Part shown: positions 17,542 through 27,764 of the stretch, in pieces
How positions within the stretch are numbered: position 1 is the first letter of the stretch
How the letters are laid out: the number at the start of each line of letters is the position of its first letter
Position numbers and translations under genes: made by a program
DNA from: Bacteroides sp.
Lineage (GTDB): Bacteria > Bacteroidota > Bacteroidia > Bacteroidales > Muribaculaceae
Length of the DNA: 64,000 nt
Reading direction: 5' to 3'
Assembly (NCBI GenBank): GCA_023663525.1
Contig: JAMPHF010000004.1
Span: 98,622-162,621, forward strand
Notes under the pieces: generated by a model
The model's database searches: none
What the model was told of the DNA's origin: nothing
What the model saw: only the letters and a program-made list of their open reading frames with translations

Positions 17542-18705
17542 TTATGCGGGATTTGTTGAAGCCGGAACCTGCCCGGGAGCAGCCTCCGTCGCGGTTTCCT
17601 TCTTATGTTCCTCATGATGACCGTCCTCCTGACCGAGAGCGATAAAGAGAGTGGAGAGCATGGTGAACACGTAGGCCTGGATGAAGCTGACAAGCACATC
17701 AATCAGAAGCATGAACACCGAGAAGATGATGCTGACGACGGCTGTCGCACCGGTCACCGCCGGTCCCATCGCTGCGAAGATGAAGATGAGGAGCGTGAGC
17801 ACGATGACAATCATGTGACCACCCATCATGTTGGCGAACAGACGGACAGTCAACGCTGCCGGCTTGGTGAAGATACCGAATATCTCGATGATGGGCATGA
17901 TGGGCAGAGGCCACTTGAGCCACCAGGGGACATCGGGGTTGAAGATTTCCTTCCAATAGTGCCTTGTAGCGAAAATATTGGTGATGAGGAAAGTCAGAAT
18001 CGCAAGCACGAGGGTGACGGCTATATTGCCGGTGAGATTCGCACCACCGGGGAAAATCACGATGAGTCCGAGCAGGTTCATCACGAGGATGAAGAAGAAC
18101 ACTGTCAGAAGATAGGGGGCGAACTTGTTGGCCTTGGTCTTCAATGTCGGTTTGATGACACCGTCATAGATGAACAGGATGACAAACTCAATCGCACCGG
18201 TCATCTTGCGCGGACCCTTCATGCCCTGGGTCCTGTGCCAGCGGGCCACGTCGAGGATTGCCCATATCACAAGAATGACAGCAATGAAAATTCCACACAC
18301 ATTCTTGGTGATGGATATGTCGATGACGGGTTTGACCTCCTCGCCGTTGACAATCTCGACAACCTTACCTTTGTAGGGGCTGTCCTTGCCGGCAACCTTG
18401 AACTCGGCATTGCCGTCGCGCCACACAGCACCATGCTCGACACGTGATGACGAGAACACATGCAGTCCGTCAGACCCCCACACGATGATGGGGAGGGGGA
18501 TGGACTTATGGTGATTGAAGGGCACTTCCCAGCCATAGCGGTCGCCGAGATGCTCGAAAATGATACCTTGCGCGTCAACGCCCTCGCTCTCATGAGCGGT
18601 GGAGTCAGCCGCCTGCTTCTCGGAAGCAGCCGCCTGCATCGGGACCACCAGAGCAATGATGGCAAGGAGCAACGCCGTGAATATGTTTCTTTTCATCGTC
18701 ACCAT
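17542..18705 (-). CDS. atpB: F1F0 ATP synthase a subunit with signal peptide and periplasmic extension
   Basis: This is the stator channel subunit, 387 residues and clearly longer than the ~270 of enterobacteria. An N-terminal signal-like helix (FTALLLAIIALVVPMQAAA) is followed by about 115 mainly polar residues, predicted periplasmic, before the membrane core. The core contains the essential Arg in PAALTVRLFANMMGGH and the C-terminal helix FIQAYVFTMLSTLFIALGQ. A His/Glu-rich cytoplasmic tail ends the protein. An extended N-terminus is, to my knowledge, usual in Bacteroidetes. The start is MVTM or the Met three codons later. Only 3 bp separate it from atpC. Confidence 0.95.
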   Translation of the reverse strand: MVTMKRNIFTALLLAIIALVVPMQAAASEKQAADSTAHESEGVDAQGIIFEHLGDRYGWEVPFNHHKSIPLPIIVWGSDGLHVFSSSRVEHGAVWRDGNAEFKVAGKDSPYKGKVVEIVNGEEVKPVIDISITKNVCGIFIAVILVIWAILDVARWHRTQGMKGPRKMTGAIEFVILFIYDGVIKPTLKTKANKFAPYLLTVFFFILVMNLLGLIVIFPGGANLTGNIAVTLVLAILTFLITNIFATRHYWKEIFNPDVPWWLKWPLPIMPIIEIFGIFTKPAALTVRLFANMMGGHMIVIVLTLLIFIFAAMGPAVTGATAVVSIIFSVFMLLIDVLVSFIQAYVFTMLSTLFIALGQEDGHHEEHKKETATEAAPGQVPASTNPA

Positions 18706-18708
18706 GAG

Positions 18709-18945
18709 TTAATATATGCAGACTGAGACAATGTTTGAATCGACATCAACTATTCCGCCACCGACAGTGGCTTTATGTTCCTCACCGTCAGCCGACGTAT
18801 AGCGAATGTCGCCTGGCGTGAGGGTTGAAATCAGAGAAGCGTGGCCGGGGAGAACGGTGAACGCGCCCATGGAACCCGGAAGGTGAACCACCTTCACCTC
18901 ACCCTGGAAGACTATGTCTTCAGCCGATATGATTTTGAGTGTCAT
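18709..18945 (-). CDS. atpC: F1F0 ATP synthase epsilon subunit, short form
   Basis: This 78-residue protein corresponds to the N-terminal beta-sandwich of the epsilon subunit (VVHLPGSMGAFTVLPGHASLIS, ending GGGIVDVDSNIVSVCIY). The C-terminal two-helix domain, which in E. coli inhibits ATP hydrolysis, is missing altogether. The protein can still bind gamma and the c ring. The short form recurs in Bacteroidetes as far as I recall, so this is probably not a truncation. It lies between atpD and atpB, with gaps of 67 and 3 bp. Confidence 0.93.
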   Translation of the reverse strand: MTLKIISAEDIVFQGEVKVVHLPGSMGAFTVLPGHASLISTLTPGDIRYTSADGEEHKATVGGGIVDVDSNIVSVCIY

Positions 18946-19012
18946 TGCTTTGTCTGCTGATGATTGTGAGAGACTTTATTGGATTTTTATAGCGGGATGC
19001 GGCCGACTTTCG

Positions 19013-20575
<1,563 letters not shown>

Positions 20576-20593
20576 TTATAGTTTTTGAGGATT

Positions 20594-21670
20594 TCAGAGA
20601 TAGAGGCCGAAGGTCACAATCAGCACCATCAGCACGAGGTTAAAGAGGTTGATCGGAAGGAGATATTTCCATTCGAGGGTCAGGAGCTGGTCGATGCGCA
20701 GACGCGGGAACGTCCACTTGAACCATATAATGATGAACGAGAGCACAATGGCCTTGCCGATGAACCAGATGAACGACGGGATGTAGTCCATTATATGGTT
20801 GAAAGCATCAAACCCGGGGATGTGGAGCGGCATCCAGCCACCGAAGAACAGGAGGGCGGCGACACCCGACACAATGAAAAGGTTGAGATACTCGGCAAGA
20901 TAGAAGAAACCGAAGTGGATACCGGAATATTCCGTATGGTAGCCGGCGGTAAGCTCACTCTCGGCTTCAGGAAGGTCAAACGGGCCACGGTTGGTCTCGG
21001 CCGTACCGGCAATCATGAAAATCACGAAAGCGATGATTGCGGGGATATGACCGGAGAAGATGAACCACAGATTGTCCTGCGCCTCGACAATGCCGGTGAC
21101 TGACATCGTGCCAGCCATGACGACCATGGTCACGACGCAGAGACCCATCGAAAGCTCGTAGCTGACCATCTGCGCACCCGAACGGAGCGCGCCGATGAGG
21201 GTAAACTTATTGTTTGACGACCAACCTGCCAGCAGGATACCGAGGACACCGATCGACGATACGGCAAGCAGGAAGAAAATGCCGACATTGAAATCAATGA
21301 TCTGCAGACCGTTGCCCCACGGAAGCACCGCAAACGCAAGCATTGAGGCAATGATGACGAGATAGGGGGCGAGGGCAAACAGGAATTTGTCGATATGGTT
21401 CAGCGAGATGAGCTCCTTAATGAGAATCTTGAACATATCGGCGATACTCTGCATCAAGCCCCAAGGGCCTACACGGTTAGGGCCGAGGCGGCACTGGAAA
21501 TAGGCACACACCTTACGCTCGAATAATATATAGAAAAGCGCAAGCACTGCATAGAGGAGCATAAGGCCAACGCCTATGAGCAGACACTCAAGGGTGACTG
21601 CCGCCCACTCCGGGATATAGTCTGTGAGGAAGGAGTGAAGCCATGCGGTTCCGACTGAAAGGTCTTGCAT
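20594..21670 (-). CDS. nuoH: NADH-quinone oxidoreductase subunit H
   Basis: This 358-residue membrane subunit forms much of the quinone chamber and links the peripheral and membrane arms. Motifs include [39 protein letters not shown], followed by [20 protein letters not shown] (the acidic loop lining the quinone path) and [26 protein letters not shown]. The length is normal. It is the last gene of the nuoA-H half; in standard operons nuoI would follow, but here atpD does. Confidence 0.96.
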   Translation of the reverse strand: MQDLSVGTAWLHSFLTDYIPEWAAVTLECLLIGVGLMLLYAVLALFYILFERKVCAYFQCRLGPNRVGPWGLMQSIADMFKILIKELISLNHIDKFLFALAPYLVIIASMLAFAVLPWGNGLQIIDFNVGIFFLLAVSSIGVLGILLAGWSSNNKFTLIGALRSGAQMVSYELSMGLCVVTMVVMAGTMSVTGIVEAQDNLWFIFSGHIPAIIAFVIFMIAGTAETNRGPFDLPEAESELTAGYHTEYSGIHFGFFYLAEYLNLFIVSGVAALLFFGGWMPLHIPGFDAFNHIMDYIPSFIWFIGKAIVLSFIIIWFKWTFPRLRIDQLLTLEWKYLLPINLFNLVLMVLIVTFGLYL

Positions 21671-21759
21671 AATGTCTGATGAAATTACTTTTTATTCTCT
21701 CTGTATTAGTTCACACTTAAAGGGAAATTCCATTGCAGATTGACCGTCTGTTTTCCAAA

Positions 21760-23394
21760 TCAGCGGTCAATGTCAGGAACGATATAGTCGAGTGAGCCTC
21801 CGATTGTGATGAGGTCGGCAATCTTCTGACCGTCAGTGATGTGATCAACCACGGCGGCTGCGGGCAGACAGGGCGGGGCAATCTTGAAACGGTAGGGATT
21901 GACCGTGCCGTCGCTCTCAAGATAGATTCCGAATGTGCCGCGACATCCCTCGACCATCTTGAACCAGTGACCGACGGGAAGTTTGATCACCTTAGGCACC
22001 TTGACGCAGTAGTCGCCCTCTGGGATATTGTCGATGAGCTGCGAGATGATGCGCGCACTCTGGATCATCTCCTCGATGCGCACCTTGAAGCGCGCCATCG
22101 AATCGCCCTCCTCGCGGACAACCTCATCGAACTCAAGCTCGGGATAGATGCTGTAAGGAGCACACTTGCGGACATCACATGCCCAGCCTGAGCCACGTCC
22201 GTTAGGACCGGTGACTGACCACGAGATGGCATCGTGGCGTGTAAGGACACCGATGTTCTCCATACGGCCCTTGGCAATCGCGTTGCCGGTGAATATCTTG
22301 TTGTATTCCTTGATGTTTGCGGGAAGCGCATCAAGAAGTGCGTGGACATCCTTGACAAAATCGGGATGCAGATCCTGCATGACTCCACCGATGCAATCAT
22401 AGTTGAATGTCATGCGTGCGCCGCAAGTCTTCTCCATGATGTCGAGAATCTGCTCGCGTACACGGAGCGTGTAGAAAAGCATCGTGGTCGCACCGAGGTC
22501 CATGCAGTATGTGCCGATGAACAGACAGTGTGACGCGATACGCGAAAGCTCATCCATCAGCACGCGGATGACCTGTGCGCGGCGTGAAATCTGGATTCCG
22601 GCAGCCTCCTCGATGAGCATACAGATGCAGTGGTGGTAGGGATGTGCCGAGAAGTAGTCGAGACGGTCCATGAAATGGAGGGTCTGCGGATAGGTCAGTT
22701 TCTCGCAGATTTTCTCCACGCCACGGTGGATGTAGCCGAGATATATGTCGATTTTCTTGATGATCTCACCGTCAACAGCGGTGCGGAAACGGAGCACACC
22801 GTGAGTTGCCGGGTGCTGCGGGCCGATGTTGACCACGAAATCCTCAGGCTTGAAGATGCGGCGTTCGTGTTTCACGACCTTTCCGTCGGAATCCTCAGTC
22901 CAGACATCGGTGAAGTCAGTCTGACGTTCATTCTCGATCGAGACGGGGTTGATGTTCGGGTCATCATTGTAGTCCTTGCGGAGCGGGAAGCCCTTCCAAT
23001 CGATGTTGAGGAAAAGGCGGCGCATGTCGGGATTGTTGATGAAGATGATTCCGAAGAAGTCATAGACCTCACGCTCGAACACGGTGGCGATGGCCCAAAG
23101 GTCGTGAATTGAATGGATCAGAGGCTGCTCGCGGTCACCGGTCGCCATCACCTTGACAGATAGATGGGTGTTGTGTTTCGTCGAAGTGAGATAATAGATA
23201 CAGCCCATGCCGTTTTCCTTCCAGTCCATACCGACGATGGTCACGAGGAAGTCGAAAGCGAGGTCACTGTCATCGCGGAGAGTCTTGGCGAAGTCATGCC
23301 ACTTTGCGTCGGGGACGGTCACCAGCATGATGTCGCCATCCTCAATGATGGCCTCGGGCAACACGGTTGAAATCTTTTCCCGGATGTTGGACAT
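21760..23394 (-). CDS. nuoCD: NADH-quinone oxidoreductase fused subunits C and D
   Basis: This 544-residue fusion has NuoC in residues ~1-150 (ATVFEREVYDFFGIIFINNPDMRRLFLNIDWKGFPLRKDYND) and NuoD from ~175 (VNIGPQHPATHGVLRF, LGYIHRGVEKI, then LDYFSAHPYHH). NuoD lines the quinone site; its conserved His in GPQHPATHG and the Tyr are present, and it ends in SLDYIVPDIDR as the family does. A fused CD is common in several phyla. It sits between nuoB and nuoH; the 89-bp gap to nuoH shows no recognisable promoter box. Confidence 0.96.
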   Translation of the reverse strand: MSNIREKISTVLPEAIIEDGDIMLVTVPDAKWHDFAKTLRDDSDLAFDFLVTIVGMDWKENGMGCIYYLTSTKHNTHLSVKVMATGDREQPLIHSIHDLWAIATVFEREVYDFFGIIFINNPDMRRLFLNIDWKGFPLRKDYNDDPNINPVSIENERQTDFTDVWTEDSDGKVVKHERRIFKPEDFVVNIGPQHPATHGVLRFRTAVDGEIIKKIDIYLGYIHRGVEKICEKLTYPQTLHFMDRLDYFSAHPYHHCICMLIEEAAGIQISRRAQVIRVLMDELSRIASHCLFIGTYCMDLGATTMLFYTLRVREQILDIMEKTCGARMTFNYDCIGGVMQDLHPDFVKDVHALLDALPANIKEYNKIFTGNAIAKGRMENIGVLTRHDAISWSVTGPNGRGSGWACDVRKCAPYSIYPELEFDEVVREEGDSMARFKVRIEEMIQSARIISQLIDNIPEGDYCVKVPKVIKLPVGHWFKMVEGCRGTFGIYLESDGTVNPYRFKIAPPCLPAAAVVDHITDGQKIADLITIGGSLDYIVPDIDR

Positions 23395-23454
23395 AATATA
23401 TAATAAGGTGTATGAACGTTATTCTTGATTGTGATTCTCTGAAAGTGGGGAGGC

Positions 23455-24063
23455 TCAGTCATTGACATCGGGGACCGGATGAGCCTTCAGGAAATCTTCC
23501 TGCTTTTCCTGACGGTTGACACCGCCGAAGAACTTCTCCACCTTGATTTTGCGTGAGAGCTGCATGATGCCGTAGATCATGGCCTCGGGGCGCGGAGGAC
23601 AGCCGGGGACAAACACATCGACCGGGACAATATCCTCGATACCCATTGCGACGTGGTAGCTCTTTTTGAACGGACCGCCTGAGATGGCACAGCTTCCGCA
23701 CGCAATCACGTACTTTGGCTCTGCGAGCTGGTCGTAAAGACGGCGGAACACCGGCACCATCCTGTGGACAATCGTACCGGCCACCATCATGAAGTCGGCC
23801 TGACGGGGCGAGGCGCGGGCAACTTCCCAGCCAAAGCGCGCCATGTCATAGCGCGCCGCTCCGAGCGACACAAACTCGATGCCGCAGCAACTGGTGGCGA
23901 AGGTGAGCGGCCAGATAGAGTTGGAACGCCCCCAGTTGATAAGTTTGTCGAGCGAACCGACAATAACGTTGGTCCCGCTCTCCTGAAGCTCCTTCACGAG
24001 CTTCTCGATGTATTCGTTGTCTTTCCATGCCTCGTAGGGCATGCCTTGTGCAGTTACTTCCAT
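23455..24063 (-). CDS. nuoB: NADH-quinone oxidoreductase subunit B
   Basis: This subunit carries the terminal [4Fe-4S] cluster N2, which passes electrons to quinone. Its 202 residues contain the tandem cysteines Cys59-Cys60 in TSCCGIEF, Cys125 in ACGSCAISGG and Cys155 in PGCPPRPEA, all four N2 ligands. The N-terminus MEVTAQGMPYEAWK overlaps the end of nuoA by 10 bp, indicating coupled translation. A charged C-terminal tail of about 30 residues follows the core. Confidence 0.96.
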   Translation of the reverse strand: MEVTAQGMPYEAWKDNEYIEKLVKELQESGTNVIVGSLDKLINWGRSNSIWPLTFATSCCGIEFVSLGAARYDMARFGWEVARASPRQADFMMVAGTIVHRMVPVFRRLYDQLAEPKYVIACGSCAISGGPFKKSYHVAMGIEDIVPVDVFVPGCPPRPEAMIYGIMQLSRKIKVEKFFGGVNRQEKQEDFLKAHPVPDVND

Positions 24064-24422
24064 TCAAGTGCTCCTTTCCGCCAGGCATAGACAAGGCCCA
24101 GCACTATGATTCCAAAAAAGACTGCTATGGCTGTGAGACCGGAAGTCCCCAGCTCATGGACACGCACCGCCCAGGGATAGAGGAACACAGTCTCGACATC
24201 AAACATAAGGAAGAGGATGGCAAAAAGATAATAACCCACCTTGAACTGGGCCATTGATTCGCCTCGGGTGGGGATACCACATTCGTAGGCCTCGCCTTTC
24301 TGTGGATTGAAGGAGCGGGGTGAAATTAGTCCCGCAAGCCAAAGAGCAATAGCAACAAGGGCAACACCCGTAAGGAGTGCCACCACGGCTAATGTCACAT
24401 TTTGAATTGCCAAAGTTATCAT
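24054..24422 (-). CDS. nuoA: NADH-quinone oxidoreductase subunit A
   Basis: This 122-residue protein with three membrane helices is the first gene of the energy locus. Family motifs are FNPQKGEAYECGIPTRGESMAQFKVGYYLFAILFLMFDVETVFLYPWA, with the Cys-containing loop of the quinone chamber. A promoter-like box lies about 100 bp upstream on the same strand. The ATG at 24422 is the only start that preserves the first helix. Confidence 0.95.
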   Translation of the reverse strand: MITLAIQNVTLAVVALLTGVALVAIALWLAGLISPRSFNPQKGEAYECGIPTRGESMAQFKVGYYLFAILFLMFDVETVFLYPWAVRVHELGTSGLTAIAVFFGIIVLGLVYAWRKGALEWK

Positions 24423-24519
24423 AATGGTGATAAATACTGATTTTCTTTCAAACAGTTGTGTCTCATGGCATTACGTGCCTTTTCGCATTCCTCGGAATGC
24501 TCAGGTCACAAATTGCAGT

Positions 24520-24554
24520 GCAAATATACTGAAATTTTTCCAAAATTACCCAAA
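24520..24554 (-). promoter_or_regulatory. promoter of the nuo-atp locus
   Basis: On the minus strand a TATATTTGC box (24520-24528) matches the Bacteroidetes -7 consensus TAnnTTTG. A TTTG lies 22 bp upstream (24551-24554) as a candidate -33 element. Transcription would start near 24513, leaving a leader of about 90 bases before nuoA. Confidence 0.65.
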
Positions 24555-24618
24555 TTTTTCTTTGCCTATATTGCATGTGACGGCAAAAAGCACAAGAAAA
24601 ATTTCCGCATGACCGGTC

Positions 24619-24641
24619 CCGGCTGTCAGCCGAGAAGCCGG
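24619..24641 (-). terminator. possible terminator after the barrel protein gene
   Basis: A six-base stem (CCGGCT with its complement, 24619-24624 and 24636-24641) lies 15 bp after the stop at 24656, and scattered T-runs follow in the transcribed direction. The stem is short, so this is a weak call. Confidence 0.35.
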
Positions 24642-24655
24642 AAGCACGACGCGTC

Positions 24656-25312
24656 TCAGAAATTATATCCGATGGACACGTTGAAATTATTCCATTCGGC
24701 GTCCAGACCGTCGGCAACATCCGTCAGACCGCCCTGAAACGACAGCCCCACGGAGATATTGTTCCACGTATGCGCTATGCCTATGCCAAGACCGGCCTGG
24801 AAACGGCGGAAACCGTTATCGTCATTGAACAGTCCTTCCGATTCGGTGCGGGTGGCGTTGCCCTCAAAATATTTCACTGTCCCCTTGCCATAGATTCCGA
24901 AGTCAAAATACGGACCGAAGAATATCTGCGAGGTGTGCGAGTCGTTTATGCGCAGGCGGTATGATGCGTAGACGGGAATCTCGATGAAATTCAAGGTCAT
25001 GCGAGCCTTGCCGTTCATCTCGTCAATCATGGTCCCGAGACCGAACTTTCCACCCTTTTGGGTGAAGAACGCACCCGAATTGATTGAGAAACTGTTGACA
25101 ATGTTAATGTCGGCGGCAATTCCACCGAAAAATCCGAACTTGGTTTCAGTGCCGCTGACGTTAAGCTCCGATATGTTCATGCCGGCGCGCACGCCGAATG
25201 TCAGCGGTCGCTCCGCACGGCTACCGTCCCAAAATTTCACCTGAGCCATCGCCATCGATGCAACAGCCATCACGACCACCGTCGCCATCAGTCTTCTTAC
25301 AATCAGATTCAT
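24656..25312 (-). CDS. outer membrane beta-barrel protein (PorT-like family)
   Basis: This is a 218-residue protein from the ATG at 25312. A signal peptide (NLIVRRLMATVVVMAVASMAMAQ) is followed by alternating strands (GVRAGMNISEL, then IPVYASYRLRI, IFFGPYFDFGIYG and so on) ending in an aromatic strand NVSIGYNF, the usual C-terminal signal for outer-membrane barrels. It resembles the PorT/OmpW-like eight-stranded barrels abundant in Bacteroidetes. No ligand can be inferred. An upstream Met 13 codons earlier lies too close to the -7 box at 25349-25357 to be the start. Confidence 0.82.
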   Translation of the reverse strand: MNLIVRRLMATVVVMAVASMAMAQVKFWDGSRAERPLTFGVRAGMNISELNVSGTETKFGFFGGIAADINIVNSFSINSGAFFTQKGGKFGLGTMIDEMNGKARMTLNFIEIPVYASYRLRINDSHTSQIFFGPYFDFGIYGKGTVKYFEGNATRTESEGLFNDDNGFRRFQAGLGIGIAHTWNNISVGLSFQGGLTDVADGLDAEWNNFNVSIGYNF

Positions 25313-25348
25313 AGTTGAAAATAGTTGAAATGTGTTAGAATATGGATG

Positions 25349-25357
25349 CAAATATAC
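25349..25357 (-). promoter_or_regulatory. -7 promoter box for the barrel protein gene
   Basis: TATATTTGC on the minus strand, 37 bp before the ATG at 25312. It matches the TAnnTTTG consensus. No clean -33 element was found at the usual distance. Confidence 0.5.
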
Positions 25358-25388
25358 CTAATTATTTACAAAACAAATATTGTCTACG

Positions 25389-26564
25389 CTAAAGTAGTTT
25401 CTTGAGGTCTTCTATGTCGGGGAGGCTTCTTCGTAATTCTTCCGGCAAATCATCGGCGGTCTTATATGTTGCAACGCCCATCGGATGGGCGTAGTCTTGA
25501 ATCATGTATTCCACAAAATCTTTGTCTGCGGTTTTACAAAGAAGGATTCCTATCGTGGGATTTTCATGAGGCTTCTTCACTGTTTCGTCAAGAATCTTCA
25601 AGTATCCGGCCAATTGTCCAAGATATGCTGTTTTGAAGTCTCCATACTTCAACTCACAACAGACCAAAGCATTTAGTTCTCTATTGAAAAATAGCAAATC
25701 AGGGAATTGTTCTACCTCATATTTCTCAAGACGGTACTGATTACCGACAAAAGCAAAATCCCTACCAAATGTCATAATGAAATTTTTTACATTCTGTATA
25801 ATTGTCTGTTCAACAACACGTTCATCAACGTCGTGAGAATCCCTCAGTCCAAGTTCTTCAGCATTTATGAAATCAAGAATATACTCATCTTTGAAAAGTT
25901 CGATAGCCCTTAACGATTGTCTGACATCTGAGATGGTTCTTGAGAAATTGTTTGTGGCAACATGCTCATGCTTATGGTAATAATCATCCTTTAACCTCTG
26001 TCGCAGAGTATATTTGTCCCATTGTTGGATGATTGTTTGGTGAATGTAAAATACTCGTTCTCTCAACGTCGTTGTCTTATGTAGAATCTCCATATGGAGT
26101 GTGAACCCTATTCCGAGAAACTCATCCATATTTATTTCTACTTCGTTTGCGTCTGAGGGTTTAAGAATCGAAGTGTCAATTTCGGTAGCCACGGCTATCG
26201 AATTGTCCGCAATGCTTGCAATTCTCAAATCGGTAGCCGTGGCTACCGATTTGAAACCCTCAAACCACTGCTCATAGAACGTCCTCATTTGTTTAAGATT
26301 AGCCGTAGAAAAGCCACGAAGCCCGGGGATTTCCCGCCTAAGCTGCTCACTGATCCTATCCAATGCTCCTGTTCCCCAAAATCCCCTTCGAGAATTGTCG
26401 GAAACATATTTACCTATGCCATAATAAAGCGACAACTGATCCGCATTGGCTTTTTTCAATGCGCAAAGTTGACTCTTAAAGATAGCTGCTTTAATAGTGT
26501 CAACTGCTATCCGTATTGCTTCTGGCAATTTATTTGCTGATATATCAGTGGGTTCATTATTCAT
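25389..26564 (-). CDS. DUF1016/PDDEXK nuclease-domain protein (YhcG family)
   Basis: This 391-residue protein has an N-terminal DUF1016 region (QLSLYYGIGKYVSDNSRRGFWGTGALDRISEQLRREIPGLRGFSTANLKQMRTFYEQW), thought to be a winged-helix DNA-binding unit. A C-terminal PDDEXK-type nuclease fold follows: EQFPDLLFFNRELNALVCCELKYGDFKTAYLGQLAGYL, where the Asp, the E-x-K and the Gln of this superfamily are visible. The substrate and role are not established; a link to DNA repair, mobile DNA or defence is often suggested. Two palindromes (26181-26202 and 26227-26252) occur in the linker between the halves (about residues 105-128). Base composition is AT-richer than its neighbours, which may indicate transfer. 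Confidence 0.85.
   Translation of the reverse strand: MNNEPTDISANKLPEAIRIAVDTIKAAIFKSQLCALKKANADQLSLYYGIGKYVSDNSRRGFWGTGALDRISEQLRREIPGLRGFSTANLKQMRTFYEQWFEGFKSVATATDLRIASIADNSIAVATEIDTSILKPSDANEVEINMDEFLGIGFTLHMEILHKTTTLRERVFYIHQTIIQQWDKYTLRQRLKDDYYHKHEHVATNNFSRTISDVRQSLRAIELFKDEYILDFINAEELGLRDSHDVDERVVEQTIIQNVKNFIMTFGRDFAFVGNQYRLEKYEVEQFPDLLFFNRELNALVCCELKYGDFKTAYLGQLAGYLKILDETVKKPHENPTIGILLCKTADKDFVEYMIQDYAHPMGVATYKTADDLPEELRRSLPDIEDLKKLL
26181..26202. repeat. imperfect palindrome inside the DUF1016 gene (copy 1)
   Basis: Ten-base arms (TTCGGTAGCC and GGCTATCGAA) with one mismatch surround a two-base centre. It shares the GGTAGCC core with the second copy 24 bp further right. It is in frame and codes part of the interdomain linker. 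Confidence 0.8.
26227..26252. repeat. perfect palindrome inside the DUF1016 gene (copy 2)
   Basis: Twelve-base perfect arms (AAATCGGTAGCC and complement) surround a two-base centre. It encodes the SVATATDL part of the linker. The two copies lie close together and share nine or more bases per arm. Confidence 0.85.
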
Positions 26565-26660
26565 ATTGAGTGTAAATTTAGCTCATCTCACTCTAATCAC
26601 CAAATTTTGAGAAAAGAAAATTGAGTTGAAAATTGAGTGCGCCTCAGATTTACGTATATA

Positions 26661-26708
26661 GAAAAAGTGCATGGGAGACTTACCGATGACGATCCGTCTC
26701 CCATGCAC
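26661..26708 (-). terminator. intrinsic terminator downstream of the 26.8 kb barrel gene
   Basis: A perfect 13-bp stem (GTGCATGGGAGAC at 26667-26679, complement at 26696-26708) with a 16-base loop is followed on the minus strand by TTTTT. It lies about 110 bp after the barrel protein stop and fits a rho-independent terminator for minus-strand transcription. Confidence 0.8.
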
Positions 26709-26815
26709 CTTGTGTGCCACTATGAGCCTTCAAAAAAAAAGAGGCTATTCGATATAGTGACGATTAAAAATAACTTGTGACAATTTTTTATCGCCGCTAA
26801 ACGGCTCTAAACTGT

Positions 26816-27367
26816 TCAGAAGTGGTAGTAGAAACCGAACATGAGGTTGTTGCTGTTGAGGTCAAGACCCCAGTTCTCGGCTGCGCCGTTATGCTTTGCC
26901 GGACGGTTGCCGCCCTGATAGCCGAGGAAGCCGACATGAGCCACGAGGCTGAACTTATCGCTGAGATTCAATGAGATGCCCGGACGCAGACCAATGCCAT
27001 ACTCAACTGCAGTGTGACCATCGGCACGACCGATACCGAAATCAACGCCACCGTCGATAAAGAGGCTCACCAGCTTTGAGTCAAAATAGGTGTAACGGGC
27101 GTATGGAGCAACCTTAAACACGGTCTTCTCCTCGCCACCCGACTTGCGGTATGACACACCGAGCTCGGTTCCGATGGCAAAATTATCGGTCATGTTGTAG
27201 CCAATCTCCGGGAGGACAGTGACCTGGGTGCTCTTTACACCGCTCGCCGACTCCGTGGTCCTGCCGAATGTGACCTGACCGCCTGAATACCAACTGCCCT
27301 TGTCATTCTGGGCAGATACGCCTAAAGCCATAATAGCCATGACTGCCATTAATAAAAATTTCTTCAT
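26816..27367 (-). CDS. outer membrane beta-barrel protein
   Basis: This is a 183-residue protein from the ATG at 27367. A signal peptide (KKFLLMAVMAIMALGVSAQ) precedes alternating strands with glycine and aromatic residues (GSWYSGGQVTFGR, IGYNMTDNFAIGTELGVSYRK, ...). It ends with LMFGFYYHF, a C-terminal aromatic strand typical of outer-membrane barrels. It has the size of an eight-stranded barrel (OmpX/opacity-like). Function unknown. An upstream in-frame ATG would add 25 residues in front of an evident signal peptide and was rejected. A strong terminator lies downstream. Confidence 0.85.
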   Translation of the reverse strand: MKKFLLMAVMAIMALGVSAQNDKGSWYSGGQVTFGRTTESASGVKSTQVTVLPEIGYNMTDNFAIGTELGVSYRKSGGEEKTVFKVAPYARYTYFDSKLVSLFIDGGVDFGIGRADGHTAVEYGIGLRPGISLNLSDKFSLVAHVGFLGYQGGNRPAKHNGAAENWGLDLNSNNLMFGFYYHF

Positions 27368-27554
27368 AACAGTTGAAATTTTAAGTGAGTTTGAATAATA
27401 TTGATGATTATAATCCATAAGTTGAAAACATGATGACAGCAATCACGCACAGCGTCACTACTAATCCATTATACATATCTTCGTCAACAGATAAACACTC
27501 CTCCAGCCCAAAAAGTTGAATCACCATCCTGAATGCAGGCACAAGATGAAAACA

Positions 27555-27689
27555 GACACAAGAAGACAAGAGGACTACAAGAGCAACATGATTATATTTC
27601 ACCACGATGGGATATGCTAAAAAATTCCCGATGCGATATGACGAAAAAATTCTCTTATTTCTCTTGTATTCCTCATGTCCACTTGTACC
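27555..27689. repeat. hairpin element E1 (37-bp arms, diverged)
   Basis: The left arm 27555-27591 and the complement of the right arm 27653-27689 agree at about 28 of 37 positions. They show the family pattern with ACAAGAGGA and TACAAGAG modules. It is the most degenerate of the recognisable members and the leftmost in the window. Confidence 0.7.
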
Positions 27690-27726
27690 TATTTCCCCCG
27701 GCGTTCGCAGTCTCATGAAAAAAACG

Positions 27727-27735
27727 TAACTTTGC
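27727..27735 (+). promoter_or_regulatory. bioA promoter -7 box
   Basis: TAACTTTGC at 27727-27735 matches TAnnTTTG. A weak TTCG lies 19 bp upstream. Transcription would start close to 27742, giving a short leader of about 23 bases before the ATG at 27765. Confidence 0.6.
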
Positions 27736-27764
27736 AGCGACTTTTTCCAACGAACGAAACAACC

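Larger units (their letters stand above)
27368..27764. other. gene-poor gap with hairpin element and bioA promoter
   Basis: This 397-bp gap between a divergent pair contains hairpin element E1 (27555-27689) and the bioA -7 box. A minus-strand open frame across it (27408-27806) is not convincing because it runs through the repeat arms and over the bioA promoter. Confidence 0.6.

Noticed and set aside
17605..18447. A 280-codon plus-strand frame opposite atpB
   Set aside because: Its His/Glu/Asp-rich translation is the complement of membrane-helix codons in atpB, a known antisense artefact.
22630..23112. A 160-codon plus-strand frame opposite nuoCD
   Set aside because: Antisense to conserved nuoCD and without any protein family features.
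26709..26815. A second terminator at the poly-A tract near 26735
   Set aside because: Only a 5-bp stem surrounds the A/T run; the stronger hairpin at 26661-26708 explains termination better.
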